From: Mesobacillus boroniphilus JCM 21738
Lineage (GTDB): Bacteria > Bacillota > Bacilli > Bacillales > Cytobacillaceae
Direction: 5' to 3'
DNA length: 64,000 nt
Assembly: GCF_000517385.1 (NCBI RefSeq)
Contig: NZ_BAUW01000007.1
Location: 1 to 64,000 of the forward strand
The notes under the pieces are model-generated. The model was not told the DNA's origin. It saw nothing but the letters and a program-made list of their open reading frames with translations, and made no database searches. Positions 18,992 through 29,336 of the stretch are shown piece by piece; position 1 is the first letter of the stretch, and each line of letters opens with the position of its first letter. Both the position numbers and the translations under genes were made by a program.

Positions 18992-19018
18992 AAAAAAAAA
19001 CCGGTTAAACCGGCTTTT
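18992..19018 (-). terminator. terminator
   Basis: Minus-strand AAAGCCGGTTTAACCGGTTTTTTTTT: a short perfect stem plus long T-run after the gene at 19036-19272. The stretch 18765-18990 otherwise holds only the odhA promoter region. Confidence 0.85.
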
Positions 19019-19035
19019 GAATTTGTTGCTTATAT

Positions 19036-19272
19036 CTATAAACTCATCAAAGTAGCATACATATTTTTCGGTGCAAAGAGGTTATTTCTTTTTTCAATCT
19101 GACTAGGCTCGATCATTTCACTATGTTCTACAGGCAATTCAATATGCCCGCATGTAATGCACTTTTGAAACCTTGATCCAGCGGTAAAAGTATCTACACC
19201 ATCATTGGTAGTGAATCCAACACTCTCTTCGTGCAATGAAAAACGGTGGTTGCAATTTTTCGATTCGCGCAT
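19036..19272 (-). CDS. small conserved protein with a CxxC motif, unknown
   Basis: A 78-aa hydrophilic protein starting MRESKNCNHRFSLHEES with ribosome binding site GGAGG. It contains C7, H9 and a CITC pair near residue 38, a possible zinc site. No family is recognised. It is a monocistronic unit with its own terminator between odhA and mnmH. Confidence 0.7.
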   Translation of the reverse strand: MRESKNCNHRFSLHEESVGFTTNDGVDTFTAGSRFQKCITCGHIELPVEHSEMIEPSQIEKRNNLFAPKNMYATLMSL

Positions 19273-19420
19273 ATCTCATCCTCCTATTTAAATATCCACA
19301 TTCTAATTATATAACAAATATTCGGATATTTTACGTGACAAAAATCATAATTTTAAGGTCAATCTGTTAATTAAATTTCACCGCAAAATGAAAGCTTCCA
19401 GGCCTAGAACAAAAAAAGAA

Positions 19421-19452
19421 AAAGGAAAGCAGTTAACTGCTTTCCTTCTTTA
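19421..19452 (-). terminator. terminator of mnmH
   Basis: A perfect 22-nt palindrome (GGAAAGCAGTTAACTGCTTTCC) followed on the minus strand by TTTTTC, 20 nt after the mnmH stop. Confidence 0.88.
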
Positions 19453-19472
19453 ATTACCTTTTTTAATCCATT

Positions 19473-20531
19473 TTAAACCGCAGTTGAGTCAGAAAATGTC
19501 TTCTGTATTTCTTTTACAATATTAACTATAACATCCGGGTCGTCTGAATCGATTTCTTTGAACGGTCCCTCATATTCCAGAAGGGCATGGTTATAGCGCG
19601 GATCATAATAATGTACCAGTAATATCTTAATTAATTCTTTATAGTTTTTTTCTTCCATGGCAAATGCGAGGGATGGTGAAACATCATGATTTATTCGCTT
19701 AATTAGTTTCGATACCTTCTCCCTGACTTCCTCTTCAAACCAGGCTTCTCCCTGGAAAGGTTGTACATATTCATTGTATATCCGTTCGACCCTTTTAGGT
19801 ATTGAGCTTTTTACAAGGTAATGTATTCCATTCACCTTTTTCTCCAGCATTTCTTCCGGCTGAGCTGCACGCCCGATTCTTTTGCTCTCCGCTTCAATGA
19901 TAAAGTAGTTGGAACCTTTTATTTCATTCAGCCTTTCAAATAACAAAGCATCAAATGTTTTTTGATTGTGTGCCTCTCCCTTGCCAATCATGCCAAAAAT
20001 GGATCCTCTGTGGTTTGCCATTTTTTCCAGGTCAACAACAGGATATCCCTTATCCTGGAGAGCCTGCAATATGTCGGTTTTGCCAGTACCAGTCATACCA
20101 TGCAGAACGATGACTTTTTCGGGCATAAGTTGAGGAATCCTTTCCAGAATATATTCCCTGTATGCCCGATAACCGCCCTCCAGGCGCAATGCAGGAATTC
20201 CTGCGTATTCAAGGAAGGATGCTACAGACTTGCTCCTCATCCCGCCTCTCCAACAATGAATTACAGGCTCAGCACCTGACTTCTTGAGGTCCTTAATTTC
20301 ACCAAGCAAGTGTGGAAGCTTTGGAGAAACAATCTCCATAGCACGCCATTTGGCAGCCTCTTCACCAGATTGCTTATAAAGCGTCCCTATCTCTTGCCTT
20401 TCCTCATCTGTGAATAATGGTATATTGACCGACCCGGGTATTGCCGAATCACGATGCTCGATTGGCGCCCTGACATCGACTGGTATAAATTCTTTTGAGC
20501 TGAATAATTCTTGTACCGATATGTCCTTCAT
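19473..20531 (-). CDS. mnmH: tRNA 2-selenouridine synthase / geranyltransferase
   Basis: A 352-aa MnmH (SelU, YbbB) protein that converts 2-thiouridine at the wobble position of tRNA-Lys/Glu/Gln to 2-selenouridine through a geranylated intermediate. The N-terminal rhodanese domain carries the catalytic cysteine at about residue 93 (HCWRGGMRS), and the C-terminal part has a P-loop (LHGMTGTGKTD). The start at 20531 follows GGAGG at 11 nt; a longer frame continues upstream without support. Selenophosphate synthetase (SelD) is needed for selenation and no selD is in the window. Confidence 0.9.
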   Translation of the reverse strand: MKDISVQELFSSKEFIPVDVRAPIEHRDSAIPGSVNIPLFTDEERQEIGTLYKQSGEEAAKWRAMEIVSPKLPHLLGEIKDLKKSGAEPVIHCWRGGMRSKSVASFLEYAGIPALRLEGGYRAYREYILERIPQLMPEKVIVLHGMTGTGKTDILQALQDKGYPVVDLEKMANHRGSIFGMIGKGEAHNQKTFDALLFERLNEIKGSNYFIIEAESKRIGRAAQPEEMLEKKVNGIHYLVKSSIPKRVERIYNEYVQPFQGEAWFEEEVREKVSKLIKRINHDVSPSLAFAMEEKNYKELIKILLVHYYDPRYNHALLEYEGPFKEIDSDDPDVIVNIVKEIQKTFSDSTAV

Positions 20532-20650
20532 TTCTCGATTGACCTCCATGGTCGCATGTTTGAAACTACATTTATTTATTGTACCTAAAACAAGCAGAGT
20601 TTTCACCATTATAACCTTAAAATAAAAAATCCTTTCGTATTTTGAATAGA

Positions 20651-20675
20651 AAAAAAACCGCAGAAGGTCTGCGGC
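20651..20675 (-). terminator. terminator
   Basis: Minus-strand stem GCCGCAGA/TCTGCGG followed by TTTTTTT, at the stop codon of the gene at 20675. Confidence 0.85.
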
Positions 20676-21253
20676 TAACACGAAAACTTTTTGCCCACGA
20701 GTGCGCTGACTGCCTTGCAGAATTCTTTCCACTGTTTTGGAAAGGAGTCCAGGCCTCTGCTTTCATAGGTTTTTCCTTTTGTTTTTAGTTCTACTGACCA
20801 ACTGGTACCATCTACTACAATACCTTCTGTTTGATAATCTTCTTCCCACTCCCATATCCTCAAAAGATACAGTTTCTTTTTAAAATCCTCCACGCTGCCA
20901 AATGTTCCTGCTTTAAGCGGTCCTGAAGCTTTCGAGTCCAGATGCCATTCAAAGTAGGTAAAGGTATTCTTTTTAAAATCGATCCTCACCCTCATTTCTG
21001 GGCCGGGATATCCATGCAATACAACCGTCATCATAACTGGTTCTTTATCAGGCCTTATCGAAACGATATCATCTTTTACCAGGAATAATTCGTTATTGCT
21101 GCTGACAAGCGTTTGTATATATGAAGGTTCAACTAAATCCTGCCTCTCACTAACAATGCTATGATCCTGCTCACTCATTTCCTGGCATATCACTGGAATC
21201 GAGGCATTTCCCTTTTTTTCTAAAATTTCGAGAATCGCTTCGTACATTTTCAT
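20675..21253 (-). CDS. hypothetical protein, possible N-terminal winged helix
   Basis: The 192-aa protein begins with a helix-rich segment (MYEAILEILEKKGNASIPVICQEM) that looks like a HARE/winged-helix-type module, followed by a predicted beta-rich domain with many aromatic residues (RIWEWEEDYQTEG). I do not recognise it further. The start ATG at 21253 is 10 nt after AAAGGA; an in-frame TTG lies 9 nt upstream. It is divergent from the methyltransferase. Confidence 0.65.
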   Translation of the reverse strand: MKMYEAILEILEKKGNASIPVICQEMSEQDHSIVSERQDLVEPSYIQTLVSSNNELFLVKDDIVSIRPDKEPVMMTVVLHGYPGPEMRVRIDFKKNTFTYFEWHLDSKASGPLKAGTFGSVEDFKKKLYLLRIWEWEEDYQTEGIVVDGTSWSVELKTKGKTYESRGLDSFPKQWKEFCKAVSALVGKKFSC

Positions 21254-21262
21254 CTCGCTCAA

Positions 21263-21640
21263 CGTCCTTTATTAGTAACTGAATATATTGTCATTTTCAA
21301 TTTCAACCATCAAAACTTTAAGTAAAGTATATACAACAAATATTCGAATGTACTGTAACAAATCGCACGCTTTTTTAAAAAAATATCTTTTTTACATGTG
21401 ACAAATTCAGTCAATTTTCTTCAAGAATTATCACCTTAATGTAGTATATTGTTTATTTCTGCGCTTTCCCGAGAAATAATTTTCAGAATAGACTGTCTTT
21501 ATGGGGAAGGAATCATTCATTGCTCTTCCCTTAGCTAATTAAAGATAAAACTAATAGGCAACAAAAGGGTGTGAAGTTTAAAAAGAAGCGATAACTGGTA
21601 TAAAAGATAAAACCACAAAAACAAATCAGGAGTGACTGAA
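21263..21640. other. intergenic region between divergent genes
   Basis: This 378-nt AT-rich stretch contains the divergent promoters and a weak hairpin around 21500-21530 (GGGGAAGG...CTTCCC). I see no gene, repeat or riboswitch in it. Confidence 0.45.
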
Positions 21641-22240
21641 ATGATTGATTCAATGGCGAAGCAGTTCGAGAAGCCAAGTGGCATTCTTGGAAAACTTGCA
21701 GGGACGATAATGTATTTTGAGAATCGAAAAATTAATAGGTGGAGCATACAAAAGCTTCAAGTCCATAAAAATGACCGTATTTTAGAGATTGGCTTCGGAC
21801 CCGGATATGGCATTAAGACTTTGATGTCAAACTATCGCGGTATAGAAGTAGATGGAATAGATATTTCTAATAAAATGAAGAACGAGGCGACAAAGAGAAA
21901 TAAAGAGTGGATTGAACAAGGTAAAGTGCATTTGACTGCAGAGGATGTTGCTGACTTTCAACCCGAACATAATTACAATAAAATCATTTCTGTAAATAAT
22001 TATCCTCTTTGGGACCAGCCACTGACTTCCCTAAGTCACCTGCTCCGCTTGCTGAAGTCTGGAGGAAGAATCGTCCTTACTGTCCAGCCGCGCGAAGAAG
22101 GATCAACGGCTCAGACAGCAAAACAATTGGGGGCAAGAATGAGAAATGATTTGCTTAATACCGGATTCAAAAACCCGGAGGTATCCTATCTGAAGGTAAG
22201 ACCTGTTTTGACGGTTTGTGTCACCGCTGAAAAGAAATAG
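21641..22240 (+). CDS. SAM-dependent methyltransferase
   Basis: A 199-aa class I methyltransferase. The SAM-binding motif I is LEIGFGPGYG (about residues 47-56), the motif II acidic residue lies in VDGIDIS, and SVNNYPLW takes the motif IV position. The N-terminal helical part (AKQFEKPSGILGKLAGTIM) is typical of UbiE/small-molecule methyltransferases of Bacillus. Substrate unknown. The ATG at 21641 has AGGAG at 8 nt; a GTG 9 nt upstream overlaps the binding site. Confidence 0.82.
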   Translation: MIDSMAKQFEKPSGILGKLAGTIMYFENRKINRWSIQKLQVHKNDRILEIGFGPGYGIKTLMSNYRGIEVDGIDISNKMKNEATKRNKEWIEQGKVHLTAEDVADFQPEHNYNKIISVNNYPLWDQPLTSLSHLLRLLKSGGRIVLTVQPREEGSTAQTAKQLGARMRNDLLNTGFKNPEVSYLKVRPVLTVCVTAEKK

Positions 22241-22275
22241 CCGCTGCTTGATATGCAGCGGCTATTTCTTTATCT
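22236..22275. terminator. bidirectional terminator between methyltransferase and trpA
   Basis: A 13-bp perfect stem (AAATAGCCGCTGC/GCAGCGGCTATTT) with A- and T-rich flanks serves both convergent units. Confidence 0.88.
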
Positions 22276-22333
22276 TTTTGGTAATCGTTGGAAGCTTATC
22301 TTTCTGCTCCCGGTTCCTGCTTTCCAAAAAATT

Positions 22334-23110
22334 CTAGGTCAAACTAATCCCTTCAGCTGTACTCACGAGCTGTTTTATTCCCGCCAAATCTTCTTGTTCA
22401 AATAAATTTATTATCCTGCTACCGACTATCACGCCATCACAATACTGGTAAACTTCTCTGACTTGTTCAGCATTTGAAACCCCGAACCCTGCCAGCACCG
22501 GGACTTGGCTGACATTTTTAACTGAACTTAGGAAAGCAGCAAGGTCCTCGCTGAAATTGTTTCTTGCACCTGTGATACCTGTTACGGTTACGGCATAGAT
22601 GAACCCCGTTGCCCTGGAGCCAATTTCTTTTATTCTCTCAACTGGAGTTGTGAGCGTCACTAGCCTGATTAAAGAGATTTCATGCTCATCAAGCGCTGGA
22701 AGAATGAAATCTTCCTCCTCAAGCGGTAGGTCGGGGATAATGCAGCCTGATATACCAGCGTCCGCGGCATCCTCGGCAAACTTTTTGATTCCATACGCTA
22801 CAAGTGGATTCAAATAAGTCATCAGAATAAGAGGGATTGAGATTTCAGCTTTGAAAGTCTGAACCTTCTCCAGCACCTTTCTCAACGTAGTTCCATTGTT
22901 AAGCGCCCGGATACCAGCTTTCTGAATGGTGGGCCCATCTGCAACAGGGTCAGAAAAAGGGATGCCAATTTCTACCGCATCGGCCCCGCATTCCTGTAAA
23001 AACAGCAGCTTTTCCTTAAGGGATTCAAGCCCTCCATCTCCAGCCATTATATATGGAACAAAAGCCTTTTTTCCTTTTTCAGTCAGTGCCTTTTGAATTC
23101 TATCCATCAT
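22334..23110 (-). CDS. trpA: tryptophan synthase alpha subunit
   Basis: The 258-aa TrpA barrel cleaves indole-3-glycerol phosphate to indole and glyceraldehyde 3-phosphate. Catalytic Glu lies in [13 protein letters not shown] and Asp in [10 protein letters not shown]; the phosphate site [13 protein letters not shown] is present. Its ATG overlaps the trpB stop codon (ATGA). It is the last gene of trpEGDCFBA. Confidence 0.97.
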   Translation of the reverse strand: MMDRIQKALTEKGKKAFVPYIMAGDGGLESLKEKLLFLQECGADAVEIGIPFSDPVADGPTIQKAGIRALNNGTTLRKVLEKVQTFKAEISIPLILMTYLNPLVAYGIKKFAEDAADAGISGCIIPDLPLEEEDFILPALDEHEISLIRLVTLTTPVERIKEIGSRATGFIYAVTVTGITGARNNFSEDLAAFLSSVKNVSQVPVLAGFGVSNAEQVREVYQYCDGVIVGSRIINLFEQEDLAGIKQLVSTAEGISLT

Positions 23111-24309
23111 TCCATTCCTCCGATCCTGTCCATTATTGTCTGTACATCTTTGTCACCACGTCCTGATAAGCAGACAATGATACTCTCATCTTTCCTCATC
23201 CCAGCGGCCAGCTTGACTGCATACGCAATGGCATGTGCGCTTTCCAGAGCAGGGATGATTCCCTCTAATTTTGAAAGCAGTTGAAAGGCTTCAAGTGCTT
23301 CGTCATCTGTTACAGATTCATATGTTATTCTATTAATATCGTGCAGATAGCTGTGTTCAGGGCCGATGCAGGGTAATCCAGGCCAGCTGATATCGAGTGT
23401 GCTTCTTGAATTTGACCGTCCTCATCCTGGAGAAGATACATCATCGCTCCATGCAGCACTCCTGGTTTCCCCTTTGTTAGTGAAGCAGCATGCTTGTCAG
23501 TTGCCAGGCCCAGGCCTGCAGCTTCAACACCATAAATAGACACGCTATTGTCCTCAATGAACGGATAAAATAGACCAATGGAATTGCTGCCTCCTCCTAT
23601 ACACGCAACAAGTGCCTCAGGAAGCTTCCCTTCTTTTCGAAAATTGCTGTTTCGTTTCTTTACCGATGACACTTTGAAAGTCACGGACCATTTTTGGGAA
23701 TGGATGCGGACCCATTACAGATCCAAGTATATAGTGAGTATCGCGGACATTTGTAACCCAGTAGCGAAGAGCTTCATTCACCGCATCCTTCAATGTCCCG
23801 CTCCCTGCATCTACACTGATGACTTTTGCTCCAAGAAGTTCCATTCTGAAAACATTTAATTGCTGGCGTCTGATATCCTCTTTGCCCATAAAAATCACAC
23901 ATTCAAGATCGAGCAGGGCACAGACTGTTGCAGTAGCAACTCCATGCTGTCCAGCCCCTGTTTCAGCAACGATTTTACGCTTGCCCATCCTTACTGCAAG
24001 CAACGCCTGACCGACAGTATTGTTGATTTTATGTGCTCCTGTATGGTTAAGGTCCTCCCGCTTTAGATAGATTTTTGCTCCACCAGCATGCTCTGTGAGA
24101 TTTCCAGCCAGATATAATGGCGTTTCCCTCCCAACATAATCTTTCATTAATTTTTGCAAGTCGGCGTGGAACTCTTCGTCTGCCATAGCTCTGCTGTATT
24201 CCTTCTCCAATTCAAGAACAGCATGCATCAGCGTTTCGGGTACGAATCTTCCTCCATAATTTCCAAAGTGCCCTTTTTCGTCCGGCAAATTATAAGTCTT
24301 AATAGTCAT
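23107..24309 (-). CDS. trpB: tryptophan synthase beta subunit (two frameshifts)
   Basis: The PLP-dependent TrpB condenses indole with serine. Seen are GRFVPETLM, the PLP lysine in [15 protein letters not shown], the [13 protein letters not shown] loop and the glycine-rich [10 protein letters not shown] phosphate clamp. An extra A in the run at 23634-23637 and a missing base near 23369 break the frame; repaired segments read [14 protein letters not shown] and [17 protein letters not shown], giving 400 aa, the family length. Tightly packed between trpF and trpA. Confidence 0.95.
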
Positions 24310-24927
24310 TCAAACTTCCTCCCTCTCTTTTTTCGCATTATTTATAAAATCTTTTATTTTAGCTAAATCTTTTTCTCCGTTTGTTTCGACACCACTGCTG
24401 ACATCAACCATCAATGGGTTGACCTTTGCGATCGCTTTGCTGATATTCTGTGGGTCCAGTCCACCCGCCAAAATGATATTTGTTTTTGACTTGCCGATTG
24501 CTTTTGCCAGATTCCACTCAAAACTAGAGCCGTTTCCTCCCCGATATTCTGCTGGAGGGCTGTCAAGGAGGATATAGTCCGCTTTTATAGTGTCAATTTT
24601 TATAAGGTCTTTTGGCGACTTAACAGAAAGAGACTTAATTAACGGCAGCCCAATTGAACGATAGTCATCAGGGACCTCATCACCATGAAGCTGAATATGT
24701 GTCAGGCCAGCAGTGTCGGCGATTTGCATTATTTCTGAAGCACCCTCGTTCACAAAGACTCCTACCTTCCAGACATGTGCCGGTAATGCTTCAATGATTT
24801 TTTTTGCATTTAAAGCTGTTATTTTTCTTTTGCTGTCTGCAAAAATGAAACCAAGAGCGTCAGTCCCGCATTGAACCGCATGCTGTGCTGCTTCAGCTGT
24901 TCTTATTCCGCAAATCTTAATCTTCAT
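24310..24927 (-). CDS. trpF: phosphoribosylanthranilate isomerase
   Basis: The 205-aa TrpF barrel performs the Amadori rearrangement of phosphoribosylanthranilate. The catalytic cysteine in MKIKICGI and the aspartate in VDVSSGVET are visible, as is the phosphate-binding ILAGGLDPQN. The stop is immediately followed by the trpB start, and its start overlaps trpC by 11 nt. Confidence 0.96.
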   Translation of the reverse strand: MKIKICGIRTAEAAQHAVQCGTDALGFIFADSKRKITALNAKKIIEALPAHVWKVGVFVNEGASEIMQIADTAGLTHIQLHGDEVPDDYRSIGLPLIKSLSVKSPKDLIKIDTIKADYILLDSPPAEYRGGNGSSFEWNLAKAIGKSKTNIILAGGLDPQNISKAIAKVNPLMVDVSSGVETNGEKDLAKIKDFINNAKKEREEV

Positions 24928-25711
24928 GATGACCCTTCACTACTGGAACAGAGAATGTCTGGAAAGTTTCAATAAGATCAACAGATGTCATGAATGTCTC
25001 TCCAACCAATACCCCGCTCGCACCAGCAGCTGCTGCACGGATGATGTCGTCCCTTGTTTTCATGCCGCTTTCACTGATCAGAAGCGCTCCTGCTTTTTTC
25101 ACAAGCGGTCCGAGCTTCTCGGTATTTCCGAGATTGACCTCGAATGATTTTAAATTACGATTATTGATTCCGATAATTTCAGCTTTTATATGGAGAGCTT
25201 TTTCCAGATCTGTTTCATCATGGATTTCAACGAGGCACTCAAGCCCTTTTTCATAGGCATACTCGTAAAGCTCTGCCAATTTCTCTTGAGACAAAGCCGA
25301 TGCTATGAGCAAAATGACATCTGCTCCTGCGGAACGGGCCAGGTCTATTTGAATTTGGTCAACGATGAAATCCTTGCAAAGAATCGGAAGGTCCACTGCT
25401 TCTCTGACTTTTTTCAAATCAGTGAAAGATCCTTTAAAACCTATTTCATCCGTTAACACCGATATAGCCGATGCACCTGCCTGGGCATATAGCTTTGCCT
25501 GTTGAGCAGGATCTAAAGAAAGATTGATGTCTCCTTTCGAAGGTGAAGCCCTTTTAAATTCTGAAATGATGGTGACATTGTTTGCCTCTCTTAAGGCTTT
25601 AAGCAAAGAGCGTGGCTTCGAAGAAATTTCAGATATATCCCTGGCTGACTTCCTCAGCTCTTCCACCTCAACTTTTTTTCTTTCAATGATTGAATCAAGT
25701 ATTGTTCCCAT
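24917..25711 (-). CDS. trpC: indole-3-glycerol phosphate synthase
   Basis: A 264-aa TrpC. Recognisable are ISEFKRASPSKGDI (substrate-binding and general-acid lysine), PILCKDFIVD (catalytic Lys), GINNRNLKSF and LISESGMKT. It closes the pyrrole ring of the indole nucleus. It sits between trpD (1-nt gap) and trpF (overlap). Confidence 0.97.
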   Translation of the reverse strand: MGTILDSIIERKKVEVEELRKSARDISEISSKPRSLLKALREANNVTIISEFKRASPSKGDINLSLDPAQQAKLYAQAGASAISVLTDEIGFKGSFTDLKKVREAVDLPILCKDFIVDQIQIDLARSAGADVILLIASALSQEKLAELYEYAYEKGLECLVEIHDETDLEKALHIKAEIIGINNRNLKSFEVNLGNTEKLGPLVKKAGALLISESGMKTRDDIIRAAAAGASGVLVGETFMTSVDLIETFQTFSVPVVKGHHED

Positions 25712-25712
25712 C

Positions 25713-26737
25713 TCATCCTACCGCCTTTTTATTTCGATTGCTGATGCTGATTAAATTCTCCAGTTTGGCCAATGCACTGCCTGAATCGATGCTTTCCGCT
25801 GCCAGGTCCACTCCTTGAAGAATCGATTCTGCCTTCCCAGCGGTATAAATTCCAAGACCTGCGTTCAGCAGCACTGTATCCCGGTGTGCTCCTTTTTTGC
25901 CTTTAAGGACCTGGAGCAAAATGTCTGCATTATCACGAGCATCCCCTCCCCGGATCCTGTTGTTATCGTATACTGGCAAGTTCACTTCTTCAGGCTGAAG
26001 CCTGATGTGCTTGATTTCTCCTTCTGAAACGATGACCATTTCGTTTTCACCTGCAAGAGATGCTTCATCCATTCCCCCTGCTCCGTGAATGACGATGGCT
26101 CGCTTCCTGTTCAGGTTTGCCAGCACATGGGCAAACTTATCGAGCAAATCCCTTCGGTAAATTCCAAGCAGCTGGTAATCAAGCTGGACAGGATTTGTCA
26201 AAGGTCCAATTAAATTGAAGATCGTCGGGATTTTCAGGTCCCTTCTTACCTTCATGATTTGTTTCAGTTTTGGATGGACATGGGGAGCAAAAAGAAAGGC
26301 GATCCCATTCTGTTCAAGAATCTCTTCTGTTACTTCTGGAGAGAAGTCAAGGCTGACACCGAGCGCCTCCAATACATCCGCGCTTCCTGTCTTGCTCGAT
26401 ACACTCCTGTTTCCATGCTTTGCTACCGTAATCCCGGCTCCAGAAATGACGAAAGCTGAAGTAGTACTAATGTTGAAACTTTTTGATCCATCTCCTCCTG
26501 TTCCGCAATTATCCAGAACATTCGGTATATTTTTTGTAAAATTGAGTGCATGCTTTCTGATCGCTTTTACCAGCCTGATACTTCTTCAGCGGTTTCTCCT
26601 TTTGACTTAAGTCCTGTCAAAAATGATGCGATTTCTGCATCTGTTGTATCCTGAGTGAAAATTTCCTCTACAGCTTCTTCCATTTCAATTTCCTGCAATG
26701 ATTTCCCTTCAACCAACTTCTCAAGATAATATTTCAT
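25713..26737 (-). CDS. trpD: anthranilate phosphoribosyltransferase (frameshifted)
   Basis: TrpD joins anthranilate to PRPP. The PRPP-binding DNCGTGGDGSKSFNIST, the AKHGNRSVSS loop, and VIHGAGGMDEASLAGEN are present. One base is missing near 26573 (GGC-TGG; GGCCTGG expected), separating the first 56 residues; repaired, the frame reads VSGLVKAIRKHAL and gives 341 aa. The start MKYYLEKLVEG at 26737 overlaps the end of trpG by 17 nt. Confidence 0.95.
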
Positions 26738-27323
26738 AAGCTTTTGTCTCCTTTCTTATTTCAGCAAGAAAATTCGATAGCATTTGCTTTCCGCTCTTCG
26801 TTCCTATTGATTCCGGATGAAACTGAAGTCCATATAACGGATATTGTTTATGCTTGATAGCCATGATTTCCTGGTCATCAGCCGCTTCAGCCAGCACCTC
26901 AAAATCTTCATTAAGCGTCATACGGTCGATTACCAAAGAGTGATATCGCATAACTTCAGGATGTTCCTCGAGATCATTCATTAGTGAAGTGCCAGTATGC
27001 AGAAGTTTGGACTCCTTGCCATGCCTGATTTTTTTTGCCTTGATGATTGAACTGCCAAATGCATGGGCTATCGCCTGATGGCCAAGGCATATCCCCAGAA
27101 TCGGGGTAGATGGCGCCAATTGTTTGACAGTTTCGACACAGACCCCTGCTTGTTCCGGTCTTCCCGGGCCGGGAGAAAGGACAATTGCCTCAGGTTCCAT
27201 TCGAGAGATTTCCTGGACCGTTATTTTATCATTCCTGACTGTTTTCACTTCAGCACCCAGTTCGTTTAGATACTGATAAAGGTTATAGGTAAATGAATCG
27301 TAATTATCAATCAGCAGGATCAT
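26721..27323 (-). CDS. trpG: anthranilate synthase glutamine amidotransferase subunit
   Basis: A 200-aa class I glutamine amidotransferase that supplies ammonia to TrpE. The triad is visible: Cys in GICLGHQ, His in LQFHPES with the following Glu. The LSPGPGRPEQAG oxyanion loop is present. Placement inside the trp operon, not with the pab genes as in B. subtilis, suggests a Trp-dedicated subunit. It overlaps trpE and trpD by 17 nt each. Confidence 0.95.
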   Translation of the reverse strand: MILLIDNYDSFTYNLYQYLNELGAEVKTVRNDKITVQEISRMEPEAIVLSPGPGRPEQAGVCVETVKQLAPSTPILGICLGHQAIAHAFGSSIIKAKKIRHGKESKLLHTGTSLMNDLEEHPEVMRYHSLVIDRMTLNEDFEVLAEAADDQEIMAIKHKQYPLYGLQFHPESIGTKSGKQMLSNFLAEIRKETKAYEILS

Positions 27324-28700
27324 TGGCTGCCTCCATCAATGCTTTTAGTTTATGGTTGGTTTCATCAAACTCTTTTGCCGGGTCAGAGTCATATACAATG
27401 CCTGCTCCTGCCTGGAGATACCCTTTGCCACCCTTGACAATCAATGTTCTGATTGCAAGGGCAAAATCCATGCTTCCACAAGCAGAAAAGTAACCTACCG
27501 CTCCTGAATAGACACCTCTTTTTTCAGATTCAAGCTCATTTATGATTTGCATCGCCCGAATTTTTGGAGCCCCTGACACGGTTCCTGCAGGCAGGCATGC
27601 CGCCAGTCCATCAATCGGATGGGCATCTGGCAAGAGCCTCCCGCTCACTTCCGAGACGAGATGCATGACAAACTGATACCTTTCTACAGCCAGGAACTTA
27701 TCAATTTTGACACTGCCGACTTCACAAATCCTGCCTAAATCATTCCTTGAAAGATCGACGAGCATCTTATGTTCAGCTAGTTCCTTTTCGTCCTCTTTCA
27801 ATTCCAATTCCAGTTTTATATCCTCATCTGCGGATATTCCCCTCGGCCTAGTACCTGCAATCGGGTTGGCAATCACCGTTCCATTCCGGTATTTCACGAG
27901 GCTTTCAGGGGACGTGCCGACAACAACATAATTTTCAAAGTCAATAAAGTACATATAAGGGGAAGGATTATCCACTCGCAGCTTTCGATAGAACGAAAAC
28001 GGATTTCCTTTTGCATCCGCTGCTAGCCTTCTTGATAGCACAACCTGAAAGATTTCTCCCTCTTCGATCATGCTCTTTGCGGTCCTGACCGATTTTTCAA
28101 ACTCCTCCCTGTTTTGCGATTCTTTAAAATCTGAAAGTGAAAATCGAACGACTGTCTGCTTTTTGACTTGCGAATCAAGTTCTTTTTTTCGTTTCTTTAC
28201 TTTCTTAATAAGATCGTCATTGCTGTAGCCTGGAAACGGAATGCCGATCAGGTTGATTTTTTGTTTAAGATGATCAAATACGATGACTTCATTGAAGAAC
28301 ATCAAATGCGCTTCTGGCATATCGAGAGGATCTTCTTTCAGCGGCCCAATGTCTTCAAAATCACGAATGAAGTCATAGCTTACAAACCCTACACCTCCTC
28401 CTATAAAAGGAATATCAAATTCAGGGACTACTTTAGGAAGCATTTCTTTCAGCGCCTTTGAAAATGAACCTGTACTCGTTCCTTAACGCCTTTCCTTGCC
28501 AGATAAGTCTCTCCCTTTTCGCTCAAAAGCTCGTAAACGGGATCACAGCCAATGAAAGAAAAACGGCCGGAGTCATTATGTTTATGGGAGCTTTCCAGAA
28601 GGAATTTTTTCTTTCCCGAAATCCTTTGAAATACAGATATAGGGGTTAATGTATCTCCCTCAATTTCCTCGATAAAAACATCTGGTGCTTCTACATTCAT
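27307..28700 (-). CDS. trpE: anthranilate synthase component I (frameshifted)
   Basis: TrpE makes anthranilate from chorismate. Visible are the N-terminal feedback element LLESSHKHNDSGRFSFIG, the chorismate-binding core (PIAGTRPRG, LVDLSRNDLGR, VSGAPKIRAM) and the C-terminal QAGAGIVYDSDP. A missing base near 28470 splits residues 1-76 from the rest; repaired, the junction reads SFSKALKEMLPKVV and the protein has about 464 aa. RBS AAAGGAGG precedes ATG. First gene of trpEGDCFBA, directly behind two T-boxes. Confidence 0.95.
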
Positions 28701-28717
28701 ACAAATCCTCCTTTAGA

Positions 28718-29015
28718 AAATAAAAAAGTCCCCTATACATGCACAAAGATTGTGCTGTATAGAGGACGATTACGATTGGACCGCGGTGCCACCTCATATT
28801 GGAGCCTTGAGACTCCCTCTCTTCAGGTACAGGAAACCAAAAAAACATTTCGTTATACCCTATCCTTTTAACGGCGGAATCCCGGGCAAGCCTACTATTA
28901 TTTCAGGCTGCCTCTCGCAAGGCCATTCGGCAAGTATTTCTGTACCGGTTCACACCACACCCGGCTCTCTGTAACAGAAAAAACTTGCTTACTCTTCTTG
29001 CTCATCGAGTTTACA
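28718..29015 (-). ncRNA. T-box riboswitch, Trp specifier (proximal copy)
   Basis: On the minus strand a stem I with an AGAGTA-type start leads to the specifier loop CCGAATGGCC, with codon UGG (Trp) at 28923-28925. The conserved T-box GAGGTGGCACCGCGG is at about 28781-28795, followed by a terminator stem (GTCCTCTATACA/TGTATAGGGGAC) and TTTTTT. Uncharged tRNA-Trp should stabilise the antiterminator and allow trpE transcription. Confidence 0.95.
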
Positions 29016-29040
29016 TAATAAAATTATTGGTATATGAGGA

Positions 29041-29325
29041 TAAACAAAAAGGGCCCCCATCCTTATTTATTAAAATAAGGACGAGATACCCGTGGTGCCA
29101 CCTTAATTAGCTGTAAAAACAGCTCACTTAACAGCATCGAGCATTGAAATGCTTAATGCCTGCCTTTTGTAACGATAAGGCCATTTCGCCAAAGCCTACT
29201 GCCGTATGGGTTCAGTCTGGAAGCTCGGAAGTCCATTCGCTGGTACAGTTACACTGATTCCCACCAACCATCAGCTCTCTAAAGTACCTGATCCAGTTAC
29301 TACTCTTCGTCATCGCTCATTATTT
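29041..29325 (-). ncRNA. T-box riboswitch, Trp specifier (distal copy)
   Basis: A second complete T-box lies immediately upstream. Its specifier loop GCGAATGGACTT gives UGG (Trp) at 29233-29235, the T-box reads AAGGTGGCACCACGGG at about 29090-29105, and a terminator stem (TCCTTATTT/AAATAAGGA) precedes a T-run. Tandem Trp T-boxes before trp operons are known from the Bacillus cereus group, in place of TRAP control in B. subtilis. Confidence 0.95.
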
Positions 29326-29336
29326 TATTACTCACT

